Source: Streptomyces zhaozhouensis (lineage in GTDB: Bacteria > Actinomycetota > Actinomycetes > Streptomycetales > Streptomycetaceae). Taken from it: DNA of 64,000 nt. The notes under the pieces are model-generated. The model was not told the origin of the DNA and did not search any database. It saw only the letters and a list, made by a program, of their open reading frames with translations. The position numbers were made by a program, and so were the translations under genes. Shown in pieces: positions 43,459-52,500 of the stretch. The stretch spans positions 111,420-175,419 of the forward strand of contig NZ_OCNE01000016.1 of assembly GCF_900230195.1 (NCBI RefSeq), read 5' to 3'. Position 1 is the stretch's first letter; the number at the start of each line of letters is the position of its first letter.

Positions 43459-44193
43459 TCAGCCGTCGGCCAACGCCCGGTCGAGCAGCGGGATCAGCCG
43501 GTCCCAGTGGCGCCGCAGCCCGGCGGCGTCGAAGGCCGCGGTGTCGGACATGGTGAACCCGTGGGCCGTGCCGGGGTAGATCTCCGAGGTGTGGTCGAGC
43601 CCCGCGGCGTCCAGGTCCCGGTTGAGCGCGTCCAGCGCCTCGGGGGTCAGGTCGCTCGCGGCGTGGCCGAAGTGGGTCGTGGCGGCGATCTTCGCCAGGG
43701 TCTCCGGCCCGTCCGCGGCGACGGGGGCGTGGAACGCGGCGAGGGCCGCCACCCGGTCGGGGTGGGCCGCCGCGGTGCGGACCGCCAGCAGACCGCCGAA
43801 GCAGTAGCCGGTCACCCCGACGGGCCCGGCGGCGACCTCGGGCTGTTCGGCGAGGAACGCGAGGTAGGCGTCGGCGTCGCGCAGCGTCCGGTCGAGGGTG
43901 TGCGCCTCGATCAGCGGCATCAACTCGCCCAGCAGCGCGGGCCGGACGTCCTCCCCGATGTGCTCCGGCAGGTCGACCAGCGGTGCCGGACCGCTCCGGA
44001 AGAGGTAGTGGGGAACCAGCACGTAGTACCCGTGCCCGGCCAGTTCGCCCGCCAGCTCCCGCAGCACGGGCCGGTCGCCGAAGGCGTCCGCGTACATCAG
44101 CACCCCCGGGTGCCGCCCCCCGCCGTCCGGAAACGCGGCGAAGGCACCGGCGGGGCCGTCCGAGGTCGGGATCTCCAGCGTCCTGATGTTCAT
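43459..44193 (-). CDS. dienelactone-hydrolase-family protein
   Basis: 244 residues from ATG 44193. The Cys nucleophile is in VTGYCFGGLLAV (about residue 128), the His in YPGTAHGFTM, the Asp expected between is less clear. Alpha/beta hydrolase fold that opens lactone rings or hydrolyses small esters; many homologues are general hydrolases. Confidence 0.9.
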   Translation of the reverse strand: MNIRTLEIPTSDGPAGAFAAFPDGGGRHPGVLMYADAFGDRPVLRELAGELAGHGYYVLVPHYLFRSGPAPLVDLPEHIGEDVRPALLGELMPLIEAHTLDRTLRDADAYLAFLAEQPEVAAGPVGVTGYCFGGLLAVRTAAAHPDRVAALAAFHAPVAADGPETLAKIAATTHFGHAASDLTPEALDALNRDLDAAGLDHTSEIYPGTAHGFTMSDTAAFDAAGLRRHWDRLIPLLDRALADG

Positions 44194-44322
44194 CGACTCT
44201 CCTGTCGTGGTCACCGCTTCCCTGCCGTGGTCACCGCGTCGAGCCGTGACCCACACGGCGGGAGCGGAGTCGGCGAAGCCGGCCGGGAGGGGCGGAGCGC
44301 GCGGCGCGGCGGGCTCCGCCGT

Positions 44323-44760
44323 TCAGTCCTTCCGCAGCTCCTCGGCGAGCATCACGAGGATGCCGCTGGGGCCGCGGAGATAGGTGAGCCGGTAGACGTC
44401 CCGGTAGTTCGCCACCCCGCGCAGCGGACGGCAGCCGTGGCGCGCCGCCACCTCAAGGGCCTCGTCGAGGTCGTCGACCGAGAAGGCGACGCGGTGCATC
44501 CCGATCTCGTGGGGCAGTGTGGGCTCCGTCTCGATCGCCTCGGGGTGGACGTACTCGAAGAGTTCGAGACGTCCGCCCCCGTCCGGCGTCTGGAGCATGG
44601 CGATATGGGCGTGGTTGCCGTCCAGACCGACGGCCGTCTCGGTCCACTCCCCGCTGACCGTGTCGCGGCCGACGACCGTGAGGCCGAGATCGGTGAAGAA
44701 GGAGATCGCCGCTTCGAGATCGCGTACGGCGATGCCGACGTTCTCCAGTGTGATGGCCAT
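44323..44760 (-). CDS. VOC-superfamily (glyoxalase/dioxygenase-like) protein
   Basis: 145 residues from ATG 44760. Two beta-alpha-beta-beta-beta modules: ITLENVGIAVRDLEAAISFF and MHRVAFSVDDLDEALEVAA. His in MHRVAF and Glu residues (RLELFEY) could bind a metal. It lies 25 bases after the methyltransferase stop on the same strand and could be the last gene of the lipopeptide operon, or an unrelated neighbour. Confidence 0.8.
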   Translation of the reverse strand: MAITLENVGIAVRDLEAAISFFTDLGLTVVGRDTVSGEWTETAVGLDGNHAHIAMLQTPDGGGRLELFEYVHPEAIETEPTLPHEIGMHRVAFSVDDLDEALEVAARHGCRPLRGVANYRDVYRLTYLRGPSGILVMLAEELRKD

Positions 44761-44785
44761 GCACCGCACCCTACCGAGCCGGGCG

Positions 44786-45739
44786 TCACCCGGCGCCGGC
44801 GGCGCGGGCCACCACGACGCACGAGATCGTGAAACGGCCCTCGCGCGCGCGTTCCTCGGTGCTGCCGGTGAGCGGGAAGGTGCGGGTGGTCAGCGGAGTG
44901 AAGCCGTTCCCCGCGACGAAGTCGAAGAACTCCTCCGGGCTGCGCCAGAGATAGATGTGGTCGGGCGCCGGGCTGTTGACCGGCACGTTGAGGAAGATCC
45001 GCCCGTCCTCGCTCAGCAGTCCGCGCAGGGAACGCAGCACCGCGCCCGGGTCCTCGACGTGTTCGAGCAGTTCGCTGGCGACGACGAGGTCGAACGTGCC
45101 GTCCCGCGGGCCCTCCCGGATGTCGTGCCGGGCCAGCGTCGTTCCCTCGACGCCGAGTGCGGCCAGGTTCCGCCCGGTGTACGCGAGCATCGCGTCGCTG
45201 ATGTCCCATCCGGTCACGTCGCAGCCCAGCCTGGCACCCGCCATGGCGAGGAACAGCCCGTGGCCCGGACCGACCTCCAGCAGCCGCTTCCGCGCGCCAC
45301 GCCGTTCCAGGAACGCGCGGACGTATGTCTCGCCGACCCTGGCGTGGTTCTGCCACAGCACCTGGGTGAGCAGCAGCCCCCGCTGGTAGTGGCTGACGCG
45401 CGGCTCCTCGAAGACCCCGGAGTCCCGCACCTCCCGCACCGTGGCGTACCGGTAGCGGCCGTGGCGGCGGAAGAAGTGCTCCTCCCGCAGGAGTTCGACG
45501 CACAGCCGACGGTAGCCGATCGCGGCCTCGGCGGCCTCGTGCGCGATGAGCCGCCAGACCAGGCCGGCGGTCTCCTCGGCGAAACGGAGCTGTTCCGCGC
45601 TCTCCCCCTCGAAGCGCAGGGCGAGGAAGTCCTCGTGCTGCGGCCAGACGTCCACGACCTGGGCGACGATCCGCGCGAGGTGCTCATACCCCCCGGCGCC
45701 GAGCTTCCCGGCGACCGTCGTGTCAGCCGCCCTGGGCAT
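44786..45739 (-). CDS. class I SAM-dependent methyltransferase, lipopeptide cluster
   Basis: 317 residues. SAM motif LLEVGPGHGLFLAMAGARLG (about 153-172), GWDISDAMLAYTGRNL, and FDLVVASELLEHVEDPG. The first 145 residues are an all-helical extension (EAAEAAIGYRRLCVELLREE) that I do not recognise; it may bind the carrier protein. It overlaps the ACP gene by 17 bases, so they are co-translated, suggesting it acts on an ACP-bound group. Confidence 0.85.
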   Translation of the reverse strand: MPRAADTTVAGKLGAGGYEHLARIVAQVVDVWPQHEDFLALRFEGESAEQLRFAEETAGLVWRLIAHEAAEAAIGYRRLCVELLREEHFFRRHGRYRYATVREVRDSGVFEEPRVSHYQRGLLLTQVLWQNHARVGETYVRAFLERRGARKRLLEVGPGHGLFLAMAGARLGCDVTGWDISDAMLAYTGRNLAALGVEGTTLARHDIREGPRDGTFDLVVASELLEHVEDPGAVLRSLRGLLSEDGRIFLNVPVNSPAPDHIYLWRSPEEFFDFVAGNGFTPLTTRTFPLTGSTEERAREGRFTISCVVVARAAGAG

Positions 45740-46028
45740 CGGACTTCTCCCCCCGCCGGGCCTCGCCGAGCTGCCGGGCCTCGCCGAGCAGATAGCCGGC
45801 GAGCGCCTCGATAGTCGGGTAGTCCCACGGCACGTTCGGATCGAGGACGAGGCCCAGTTCGTCCTCGATCTCCACCAGCATGGTCACCGTGTTCACGGAG
45901 TCCAGCCCGTAGGAGGCCATCGGAACGTCGGGCCGGATCTCGTCCTGGCTCACCCGGGCGTGGACGGCCAGTCGCTCGGTCAGCCATGCCGTGAGGTCTT
46001 CGGGAGTGGGCGGGGTGGAGGAGGGCAA
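45723..46028 (-). CDS. stand-alone acyl carrier protein
   Basis: 101 residues. The phosphopantetheine site is SYGLDSVNTVTMLVEIED (Ser about 44). The start codon is TTG (46028) with a strong AAGGAG five bases upstream, which fixes it despite being a rare start. With the divergent fatty acyl-AMP ligase (60512-62275) it is the obvious acceptor of the lipid tail, although its neighbours (methyltransferase, P450) allow a role carrying a group for tailoring instead. Confidence 0.9.
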   Translation of the reverse strand: MPSSTPPTPEDLTAWLTERLAVHARVSQDEIRPDVPMASYGLDSVNTVTMLVEIEDELGLVLDPNVPWDYPTIEALAGYLLGEARQLGEARRGEKSDAQGG

Positions 46029-46037
46029 AGCGACTCC

Positions 46038-46067
46038 TTAGGAGGGGGCTTGTTAGGAGGGGGCTTG
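46038..46067. repeat. 15-bp exact tandem duplication at the end of the P450 gene
   Basis: TTAGGAGGGGGCTTG occurs twice head to tail. On the coding strand each copy encodes QAPS plus stop, so the P450 stop and last four codons are duplicated; the second copy forms the leader of the carrier-protein gene and contributes its ribosome-binding site. Confidence 0.95.
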
Positions 46068-47267
46068 GATGTCGTCGAAGAGCACGTTCAGGCGGTCGGG
46101 ACCGCGGAGGGTCAGGTTGGGTCGGTACGCGAGCCCGTTCTCGGCCAGCGAGGGTGCCGTCACCCGGGACGCGAACATCTCCAGGACGATGCGCGCCTCC
46201 AGCCGGGCGAGGCCCGCGCCGAGGCAGAAGTGCGGCCCGGCGGAGAAGGACAGATGCCGGGCACCCGGCGGGCGCGTGATGTCGAACGTGTCGGGGGCGT
46301 CGAAGACCTCGGGGTCGCGGTTGGCCGCCCCCAGCAGGAGCACCACGGTGTCGCCGTCCAGGACGGGCAGCGACCCGATGTGCCCGTCCCCCCGGGCCAC
46401 CCGCGACGTCAACTGGACCGGCGCGTCGTAGCGCAGCACCTCCTCGACCGCCCCGGCCGCCAGCGAGGGGTCCCCCCGCAGCAGCTTCAGCTGGTCGGGG
46501 TGGTGCAGCAACGCGAGGACGCCGTTGCTGACCAGGTTGACGGTGGTCTCGTGACCGGCGTTGATGAGCAGGACGCAGGTGGCGAGGGTCTCGCTCTCGC
46601 TGAGCCGGTCGCCGCTCTCCTCCACCTGGACCAGATGGGAGACGAGGTCGTCTCGCGGCGAGCGGCGCCGCTGGGCGATCAGCTCGCGGAAGTAGGTGAT
46701 GAACTGCACGCGGGCACGGGCGGCTTCGCTGGTCGCCCGGGGAGCGACCAGCCCGGGGAGCGGCGGCTCCAGGGCCTCGGACAGCTTTCCCGACCAGTCC
46801 TCCAGCAGGTCGCGGTCCTCGAAGGGCACGCCGAGCAGCTCGCAGATCACCCGCAGCGGCAGCGGGTAGGCCAGCTCGGAGACGATCTCGAAGCGGCCCC
46901 GCCGCGCCGCCTCCCGGAAGAGTCCCTCGGCCAGTTCCCGGATCCGCGGTTCGAGCCTCGCGACGACCCGCGGGGTGAACGCCTTCACCACCAGACGGCG
47001 CAGTCTCGTGTGGTCCGGCGGGTCCAGGTGCAGGAAGTTGCGGGTGCGGGGCCCCTTCGACGCGGGAGCGAGCCGGGCCCGGTCCCGCTCGCTGCTCATC
47101 CGGGGATCGCGCAGGACGGCGGAGCAGTCCGCGTGCCGCCCCACCACCAGCAGTCCGTCGGAGACCGCGTAAGGAGAGGCCGCCCTGAACGAGGCGAGCA
47201 GCGGATACGGGTCGAAGCGGCTCGCCGGGTCGACGAGCCGTGCGATGTCCGGGTGGTCGGCGGTCAT
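46053..47267 (-). CDS. cytochrome P450, lipopeptide cluster
   Basis: 404 residues, the bacterial class I length. I-helix oxygen motif LLINAGHETTVN, ExxR in VEEVLRYDAPVQLTSR, and the haem loop SFSAGPHFCLGAGLARLE with Cys about residue 351. Lies between pdh and the carrier-protein gene in the same operon. It could hydroxylate a carrier-bound amino acid or the fatty acyl chain; 4-hydroxyphenylglycine formation itself needs no P450. Confidence 0.93.
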   Translation of the reverse strand: MTADHPDIARLVDPASRFDPYPLLASFRAASPYAVSDGLLVVGRHADCSAVLRDPRMSSERDRARLAPASKGPRTRNFLHLDPPDHTRLRRLVVKAFTPRVVARLEPRIRELAEGLFREAARRGRFEIVSELAYPLPLRVICELLGVPFEDRDLLEDWSGKLSEALEPPLPGLVAPRATSEAARARVQFITYFRELIAQRRRSPRDDLVSHLVQVEESGDRLSESETLATCVLLINAGHETTVNLVSNGVLALLHHPDQLKLLRGDPSLAAGAVEEVLRYDAPVQLTSRVARGDGHIGSLPVLDGDTVVLLLGAANRDPEVFDAPDTFDITRPPGARHLSFSAGPHFCLGAGLARLEARIVLEMFASRVTAPSLAENGLAYRPNLTLRGPDRLNVLFDDIQAPS

Positions 47268-47300
47268 CTGGTCACCCCCGCGACACTGTGCGGTACTCCG

Positions 47301-48212
47301 CTATGCATGGCCTATCCCTCCGCTATCCGGTTCGAATGCCGCTCTCGGCAGGCGGCCGCGGCCCTCGACCCCCCGTTCCAGCAGGCGGACCAGGGCGTCA
47401 CCCGGCGGCTCCGAGCCCGCGTCGCCGTCCCCGGGAGTCGCCGGGGCGATGGCGGCGCGCCGGCGCAGGTCGCCGGCCGCCGAGGTCATGTCGGCCGCCA
47501 GGGCCTCCAGCACCTCGGCCACCGGGTGGGCGTTGGCCGTCAGGACGTCCGACCACAGCGCGGGGCTGCCCTCGGCCGCGCGGGTCATGTCCCGGACTCC
47601 CTGGCCGACGAGCCGCAGCGTGGCGTTGTCGACGTCCCGCAGCCGCGCGGCCAGCAGCGCGGCGACCAGCCGAGGGGCGTGCGAGACCAGGGCCATCGCG
47701 CCGTCGTGCGCCGCCGGGTCGGCCAGCACCGGCACCGCGCCGCACAGCGAGACCAGCTCCAGGCAGGTGTTGAGCGCCGCGCCGCTGGTGAGTCCGGTCG
47801 GCGTGAGCACCCAGGGCCGGCCGTCGAACAGCCCGGGGCTGGCGACGGTCGGCCCGTCGTGGTCGGCCCTGACCAGCGGGTGGCCGCCCACCAGGGTCGT
47901 CAGGTCGCAGCCGCCGGCCGCGACCTGACGCTGCGGCCGCACCTTGACGCTCGCGGTGTCGGTGTAGCAGCGCGCCAGGCCCCGCCCCTGCTGGGCGGCG
48001 AGCGCGTGCGCCACCTGGGCCGGCGGCACCGCGAGCACCGCGATGTCCACCGGCCCCGGCGGGGGTTGGGTGGTTCCGGCGCCCTGCCCCTGGGCGACGC
48101 GCACCGCGTCCGGGTCCACGTCCAGCAGATAGGTGACCACCCCCCGCGCCCGCAGCGCGGCGCCGACGGAGGTGCCGATGCGGCCGGTTCCCACGATGGC
48201 CGCTGTGCGCAT
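47301..48212 (-). CDS. pdh: prephenate dehydrogenase for the hydroxyphenylglycine pathway
   Basis: 303 residues. N-terminal NAD(P) loop TAAIVGTGRIGTSVGAALR; catalytic His region in LVGGHPLVRADHDGP; helical C-terminal dimer domain (SHAPRLVAALLAARLRDVDN). It converts prephenate to 4-hydroxyphenylpyruvate, the substrate of HmaS, increasing precursor supply. A dedicated copy is typical of glycopeptide and lipopeptide clusters using Hpg. 29 bases after the hydroxylase gene. Confidence 0.9.
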   Translation of the reverse strand: MRTAAIVGTGRIGTSVGAALRARGVVTYLLDVDPDAVRVAQGQGAGTTQPPPGPVDIAVLAVPPAQVAHALAAQQGRGLARCYTDTASVKVRPQRQVAAGGCDLTTLVGGHPLVRADHDGPTVASPGLFDGRPWVLTPTGLTSGAALNTCLELVSLCGAVPVLADPAAHDGAMALVSHAPRLVAALLAARLRDVDNATLRLVGQGVRDMTRAAEGSPALWSDVLTANAHPVAEVLEALAADMTSAAGDLRRRAAIAPATPGDGDAGSEPPGDALVRLLERGVEGRGRLPRAAFEPDSGGIGHA

Positions 48213-48241
48213 ACGTCACACTCCCGGTGTGGCTCGGCCGC

Positions 48242-49198
48242 TCAGTCCGACATCGCGACCAGCACCCGGCGGCTGCCGGTGAAGGGCCTCCGGCCGTGGG
48301 CCACCAGCACGTTGTCGATGAGCATCAGGTCGCCGCGCCGCCAGTCGACGTCCACCGCGCCCGTCAGGCCCGCCTCCTGGATCTGCCGTACGTACTCCGC
48401 GGGGATCGGACTCCCGTCGGGGAACGTGGTGTTCTGGGGCAGTTCGTCCTCGGGGAGCAGCGTGGCGAGTTCGGCGGCGGTCTCGTCGCCGAGTCCGACG
48501 GGGTGCCACTGGTCCGCCTGGTTGAACCAGACCTCGGTGCCGGTGACCGGGTGTCGCGCGGTGGCCGGGCGGATCGACCTGACCCGGATGCCGCCGTCCG
48601 CCTTCCACTCCCACTCGGCCCCGCTGCCGTCCAGGTACTCCTCGACCTTCTCCCGGCTGTCCGTCTCGAAGGTGTCCTGCCAGCTCTTGCCGAACCCGAG
48701 GCCGTCGTGCAGGTTCTGCACGTAGCAGACGCCGCAGGAGAACGCCTCGCGGATCTCGGGGTCCAGGCTCCGCAGCCACAGCGCGCCGTCGAGCACCGGT
48801 GTCGCCCCGCCCCCGCCCGGCTCGACCTCGCAGAAGAACGCGAGCCTGGCAGGCCAGGCGTGGGCGTAACTCATCTCGTTGTGCATGAAGATGGTGTACT
48901 CCGGCGGGTACTCGGTCGACGTGTACACGTTCTCGCCGACCCCGCTGACCTTGGTCCTGGGCGAGTCGCCGTGGACATAGGCCAGCCGGTTCGGAAGCAG
49001 CCGGTCGAGCACCGGGTCCAACTGGTCGGCGGTGACCCGGAAGTCGCGGAAGACGATCGCCTTCTCACGGGCGAGCAGCTCCCCCAGCCCGTCCCCGATC
49101 TCCTCCAGCGTGGACCGCAGCGCCTCCGCGCCGCCCCCGTCGTCCGCGGTGATCTCCAGCGGAGCCCAGAGCGCTGCGTCGCTCTCGTGCGTAGCCAT
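48242..49198 (-). CDS. TauD/SyrP-type Fe(II)/2-oxoglutarate hydroxylase
   Basis: 318 residues. Iron ligands: His and Glu in IFMHNEMSYA (HxE spacing as in SyrP-like enzymes), distal His in NVLVAHGRRPFTGSRR, whose Arg should bind 2-oxoglutarate. SyrP and AsnO-type relatives beta-hydroxylate Asp or Asn for NRPS assembly. This agrees with the Asp/Asn-like code of module 1 in the adjacent NRPS. Whether it acts on free or carrier-bound residue cannot be told. Confidence 0.87.
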   Translation of the reverse strand: MATHESDAALWAPLEITADDGGGAEALRSTLEEIGDGLGELLAREKAIVFRDFRVTADQLDPVLDRLLPNRLAYVHGDSPRTKVSGVGENVYTSTEYPPEYTIFMHNEMSYAHAWPARLAFFCEVEPGGGGATPVLDGALWLRSLDPEIREAFSCGVCYVQNLHDGLGFGKSWQDTFETDSREKVEEYLDGSGAEWEWKADGGIRVRSIRPATARHPVTGTEVWFNQADQWHPVGLGDETAAELATLLPEDELPQNTTFPDGSPIPAEYVRQIQEAGLTGAVDVDWRRGDLMLIDNVLVAHGRRPFTGSRRVLVAMSD

Positions 49199-49244
49199 GT
49201 CGCCATGCCTCTCGTTGTTGTGGAACGTACTGCCTGTGCTGACG

Positions 49245-49537
49245 TCAGGTCTGCGGCCACGCGTCGGGGAAGAGACGTCGCTCCGTCGCCCGCCACGGGG
49301 AGCGGGCCCCGAGGAGCCGGCCGTTCCCGGCCCGCCGCCGAGGAACCGTTCGGCGAGCGCGGCATGGCGCGCGCCAGCGGGCGAAGCCCTCGTCGGGGTC
49401 GAGCAGGGCTTCGGTGAGCCGCCTCACCACGTCCGCCCGCCGCCCCGACGGGTCGGGCTCCCGGCCGCGACCCGCGCCCGCTCCGCGAACGCCGCGGGCC
49501 CTGGCCGGCCCTCGACCGGGGTGTCCGTGACTTCCAT
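49245..49537 (-). pseudogene. probable broken tryptophan 2,3-dioxygenase gene (kynurenine supply)
   Basis: Lies in the 401-base gap 49199-49599. ATG 49537 with GGAAGG upstream opens a 37-codon frame (MEVTDTPVEGRPGPAAFAER) that stops at 49424. Overlapping it, another frame reads LTEALLDPDEGFARWRA; a shift then gives HAALAERFLGGGPGTAGSSG; shifting back gives WRATERRLFPDAWPQ and stop at 49245. Joined, this resembles the C-terminus of tryptophan 2,3-dioxygenase (EWRxRHxxxVERxIG, GTGGSSG, FFPxLWxxR). Most of the roughly 280-residue enzyme, including its haem His, is missing. The two indels total three bases. Identification rests on about 60 residues by eye. Confidence 0.5.
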
Positions 49538-49599
49538 GCCTCTCGCCTTCCGCGTCGTTGCCGTCCTGGCCGGCGCTGCGTCGCCGCGCGCGGGCCGCG

Positions 49600-52500
49600 T
49601 CAGTGCGTGTCGGCCGCCGGCCCGGACGCCTCCGGCCGCATGTGCGCAGAGATGATCCGCCCGATCTCGCCGAGCATTTCGGGACGCGTCAGGTCCCGGT
49701 GGGCGCACGGCAGGACGTGGGTGTCGATCCGGCCCGTCACGTAGGGCCGCCACGCCTCGCTCCTGCCGCCCGGGGCCTCCACCGGCGCCCGCGGGGTGGA
49801 GGCGAAGAAGACCACGTCGCCGTCGAACCGTCCGGACACGGAGTCGTTGGTGAGCCGGACGTTGTTGAGGAACACGTCCTTGACCGCGAGCAGCGACGCG
49901 GCGTCCAGGTCGGCGATCGGGGCGCCCCGTTCCCGCAGCAACTCCCGCAGGCGGTCCAGTCCCGGCCCCTCCGTCAGCGGGCCCGCCGGGAGCCGCGCCT
50001 CGGTGTCCGCCAACTGCCGGGTGAGGAACTCGTGTTCGTCCACCTCCTCGCCCCGGCGCGCGCCGGTGCTCGGGGAGGCGTCGAGCACGGCGAGCAGCTC
50101 GACGGTCTCGCCCTCCTCCCTGAGCCTGGCCGCCATGGCGTGGGCCACCCGCCCGCCGAACGACCAGCCGAGCAGCCGGTACGGACCGCTGGACCTGACC
50201 TTGCGCAGCTCGGCGAGGTAGTCCTCGACCATCGCGGTCAGGCTGTCTGGCAGCGGCACCCGCTCGGCGATCCCGCGCGCCTGGATGCCGTACACCGGGA
50301 TCTCGGGGTCGATGTGCCGCAACAGGCCCGCGTACGCCCAGCTCAGCCCGCTGCCCGCGTGCACGCAGAACAGCGGTGCCCCGTCACCGCGCGAACGCAG
50401 CGGAAGGATCACGTCGTAGGGGCCGCCGCCGTCCCCTCCGTCGTCCAGGCGCCGGGCGAGCTCGGCCGGGGTGGGCGACTCGAACAGGTCGCGGGCGGAC
50501 AACTCGGCGCCCAGCACGTCGCGGACCCGCGCCACCAGCCGAATCGCCAGCAGCGAGTACCCGCCCAGTTGGAAGAAGTCGTCGTCGACCCGCACCTCCT
50601 CCAGACCGAGCGCCTCGGCGAAGAGTTCGCACAGCACCCGCTCCCTGGGCGTACCCGGCACGCCGCCGTCGGTGCCCGACCGTCGCGCGGGCTCGGGCAA
50701 CGCCCGGTGGTCCACCTTGCCGTTGGCGCTGAGCGGCAGGCCGTCCAGCACCGTGAACGACGCGGGCAGCATGTGGCGCGGGAGCCGCTCCACGAGGTGC
50801 TCGTGCAGCGCGTCGGGGGTCAGCCGGGCGCCGGTCACCGCGGTGGCGTAGGCCGCGAGGGTCTTGTCCCCCGCCTCGTCCTCCCGGACCGTCACCACGC
50901 ACTGGGCCACCGCCGGGTGCGCTCCGAGCACGGCCTCGATCTCGCCGAGCTCGATCCGGAAGCCCCGGATCTTGACCTGGTCGTCCGCCCGTCCGACGAA
51001 CTGGAGCTGACCGTCGGCCCGCCAGCGGGCGAGGTCTCCCGTCCGGTACATGCGGTCGCCCGGCTCGCCGAAGGGCTCGGCGACGAAGCGTTCCGCCGTG
51101 ACGTCCGGGCGGTCCAGGTAACCGCGCGCCACCCCGGCTCCGGCCACGTAGATCTCCCCCGTCACGCCCTGCGGCACCGGGCGCAGTCGGGAGTCGAGCA
51201 GATGGACGCGCCGGCCCGGGATCGGCCTGCCGATCGGCACCGGCCCGGGGCCGCTGTCCGGACGGCACACCCCGTAGGCGGCGGCCACCGTGGTCTCGGT
51301 CGGCCCGTAGCCGTTGAGCATCCGGCGCCCGCCCGGCAGCCAGCGGGCCGCCAGTTCCGGCGGGCAGACCTCGCCGGTGACCGTCAGGGTCACCGAGGCC
51401 GGGATGCTTCCCTGCGGGAGGGTGGCGACGGCCGCCGGCGGGGCGGTCAGGTGGGTGATGCCGCGCTCGGTCACCAGCGCCGCCAGGTCCGGTCCCAGCA
51501 GGCGTTCCCGCGGAGCGAAGACCAGCGTCGCCCCGGACAGCAGGGCGGTGGTCAGGTCCCACGCGGAGGCGTCGAAACTGGTGGACACCAGTTGGAGCAC
51601 CCGGTCGCCGAGCGTCGGTTCCAGACCCGCGCGCTGGGCCGCCACCAGGCTCGCGATGCCCTGGTGCGTCACCACCACCCCCTTGGGGCGGCCGGTGGAG
51701 CCGGAGGTGTAGACGACATACGCGGGGTGGCCGGTCAGCAACGGCCCGGTCCGGTCGTCGTCCGTGGGGTCGCCGTCCGGCAGTTGGGCCAGCGCGGCCC
51801 GGGTGGCCTCGTCGTCGACGGCCAGCAGTTCGGCCTCTCCCTCCTCGACCGGCAGTCGCGCACCGACCTCGCCGGTGGTCAGGATGAGCCGGGGCGCGGC
51901 GTCCCGCAGCATGAACGAGATGCGGTCGGCGGGATAGCCGGGGTCGATCGGCAGATACGCCGCGCCGGCCTTGAGGACGGCGAGCCAGGCCACGACCAGC
52001 TGCTCGGAGCCGGGAATCGCCAGCCCCACCCGTTGCTCGGGGCCGATGCCCCGACGGGTGAGCAGCGCGGCGAGCCGGTTGGCCGCGGCGTTGATCTCGG
52101 CGTAGGTGAACGCCTCCTCCCGTCCGCCGTCGTTGATCACCGCCGGCGCCCCTGGGGTGAGCGCCGCCTGCCGCTCGAACAACGCGGGCAGCGGCAGTTC
52201 CGGCAGCTCGCACGGGGCCCCGGTGGCGAGCGCGGCTGCCCGGCGGTGCTGCTCCTCGTCGAGCAGTTCGAGGCGGCTCAGCGGGAGTTCGGGCGACGTG
52301 ACGGCCGACCACAGCAGCCGGCGAAGACTCGCGGCGAGGGTGCGCACGGTGCCCTCGTCGAACAGGCCGGTGCGGTACTGGAGGGAACCGCTCATCCCCG
52401 CCGCGCGGCCGTCGTCGTCATGCCGCTCGGAGAAGACGAAGGCGAGGTCGAACTTGGCGACCGGGTGGGACAGCCGCTCCCGGTCCACCCGCAGCCCGGG

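Noticed and set aside
49424..49537. Small peptide or MbtH-like gene between NRPS and hydroxylase
   Set aside because: MbtH proteins have a conserved NxExQxSLWP region, absent here; the decayed dioxygenase explanation fits better.
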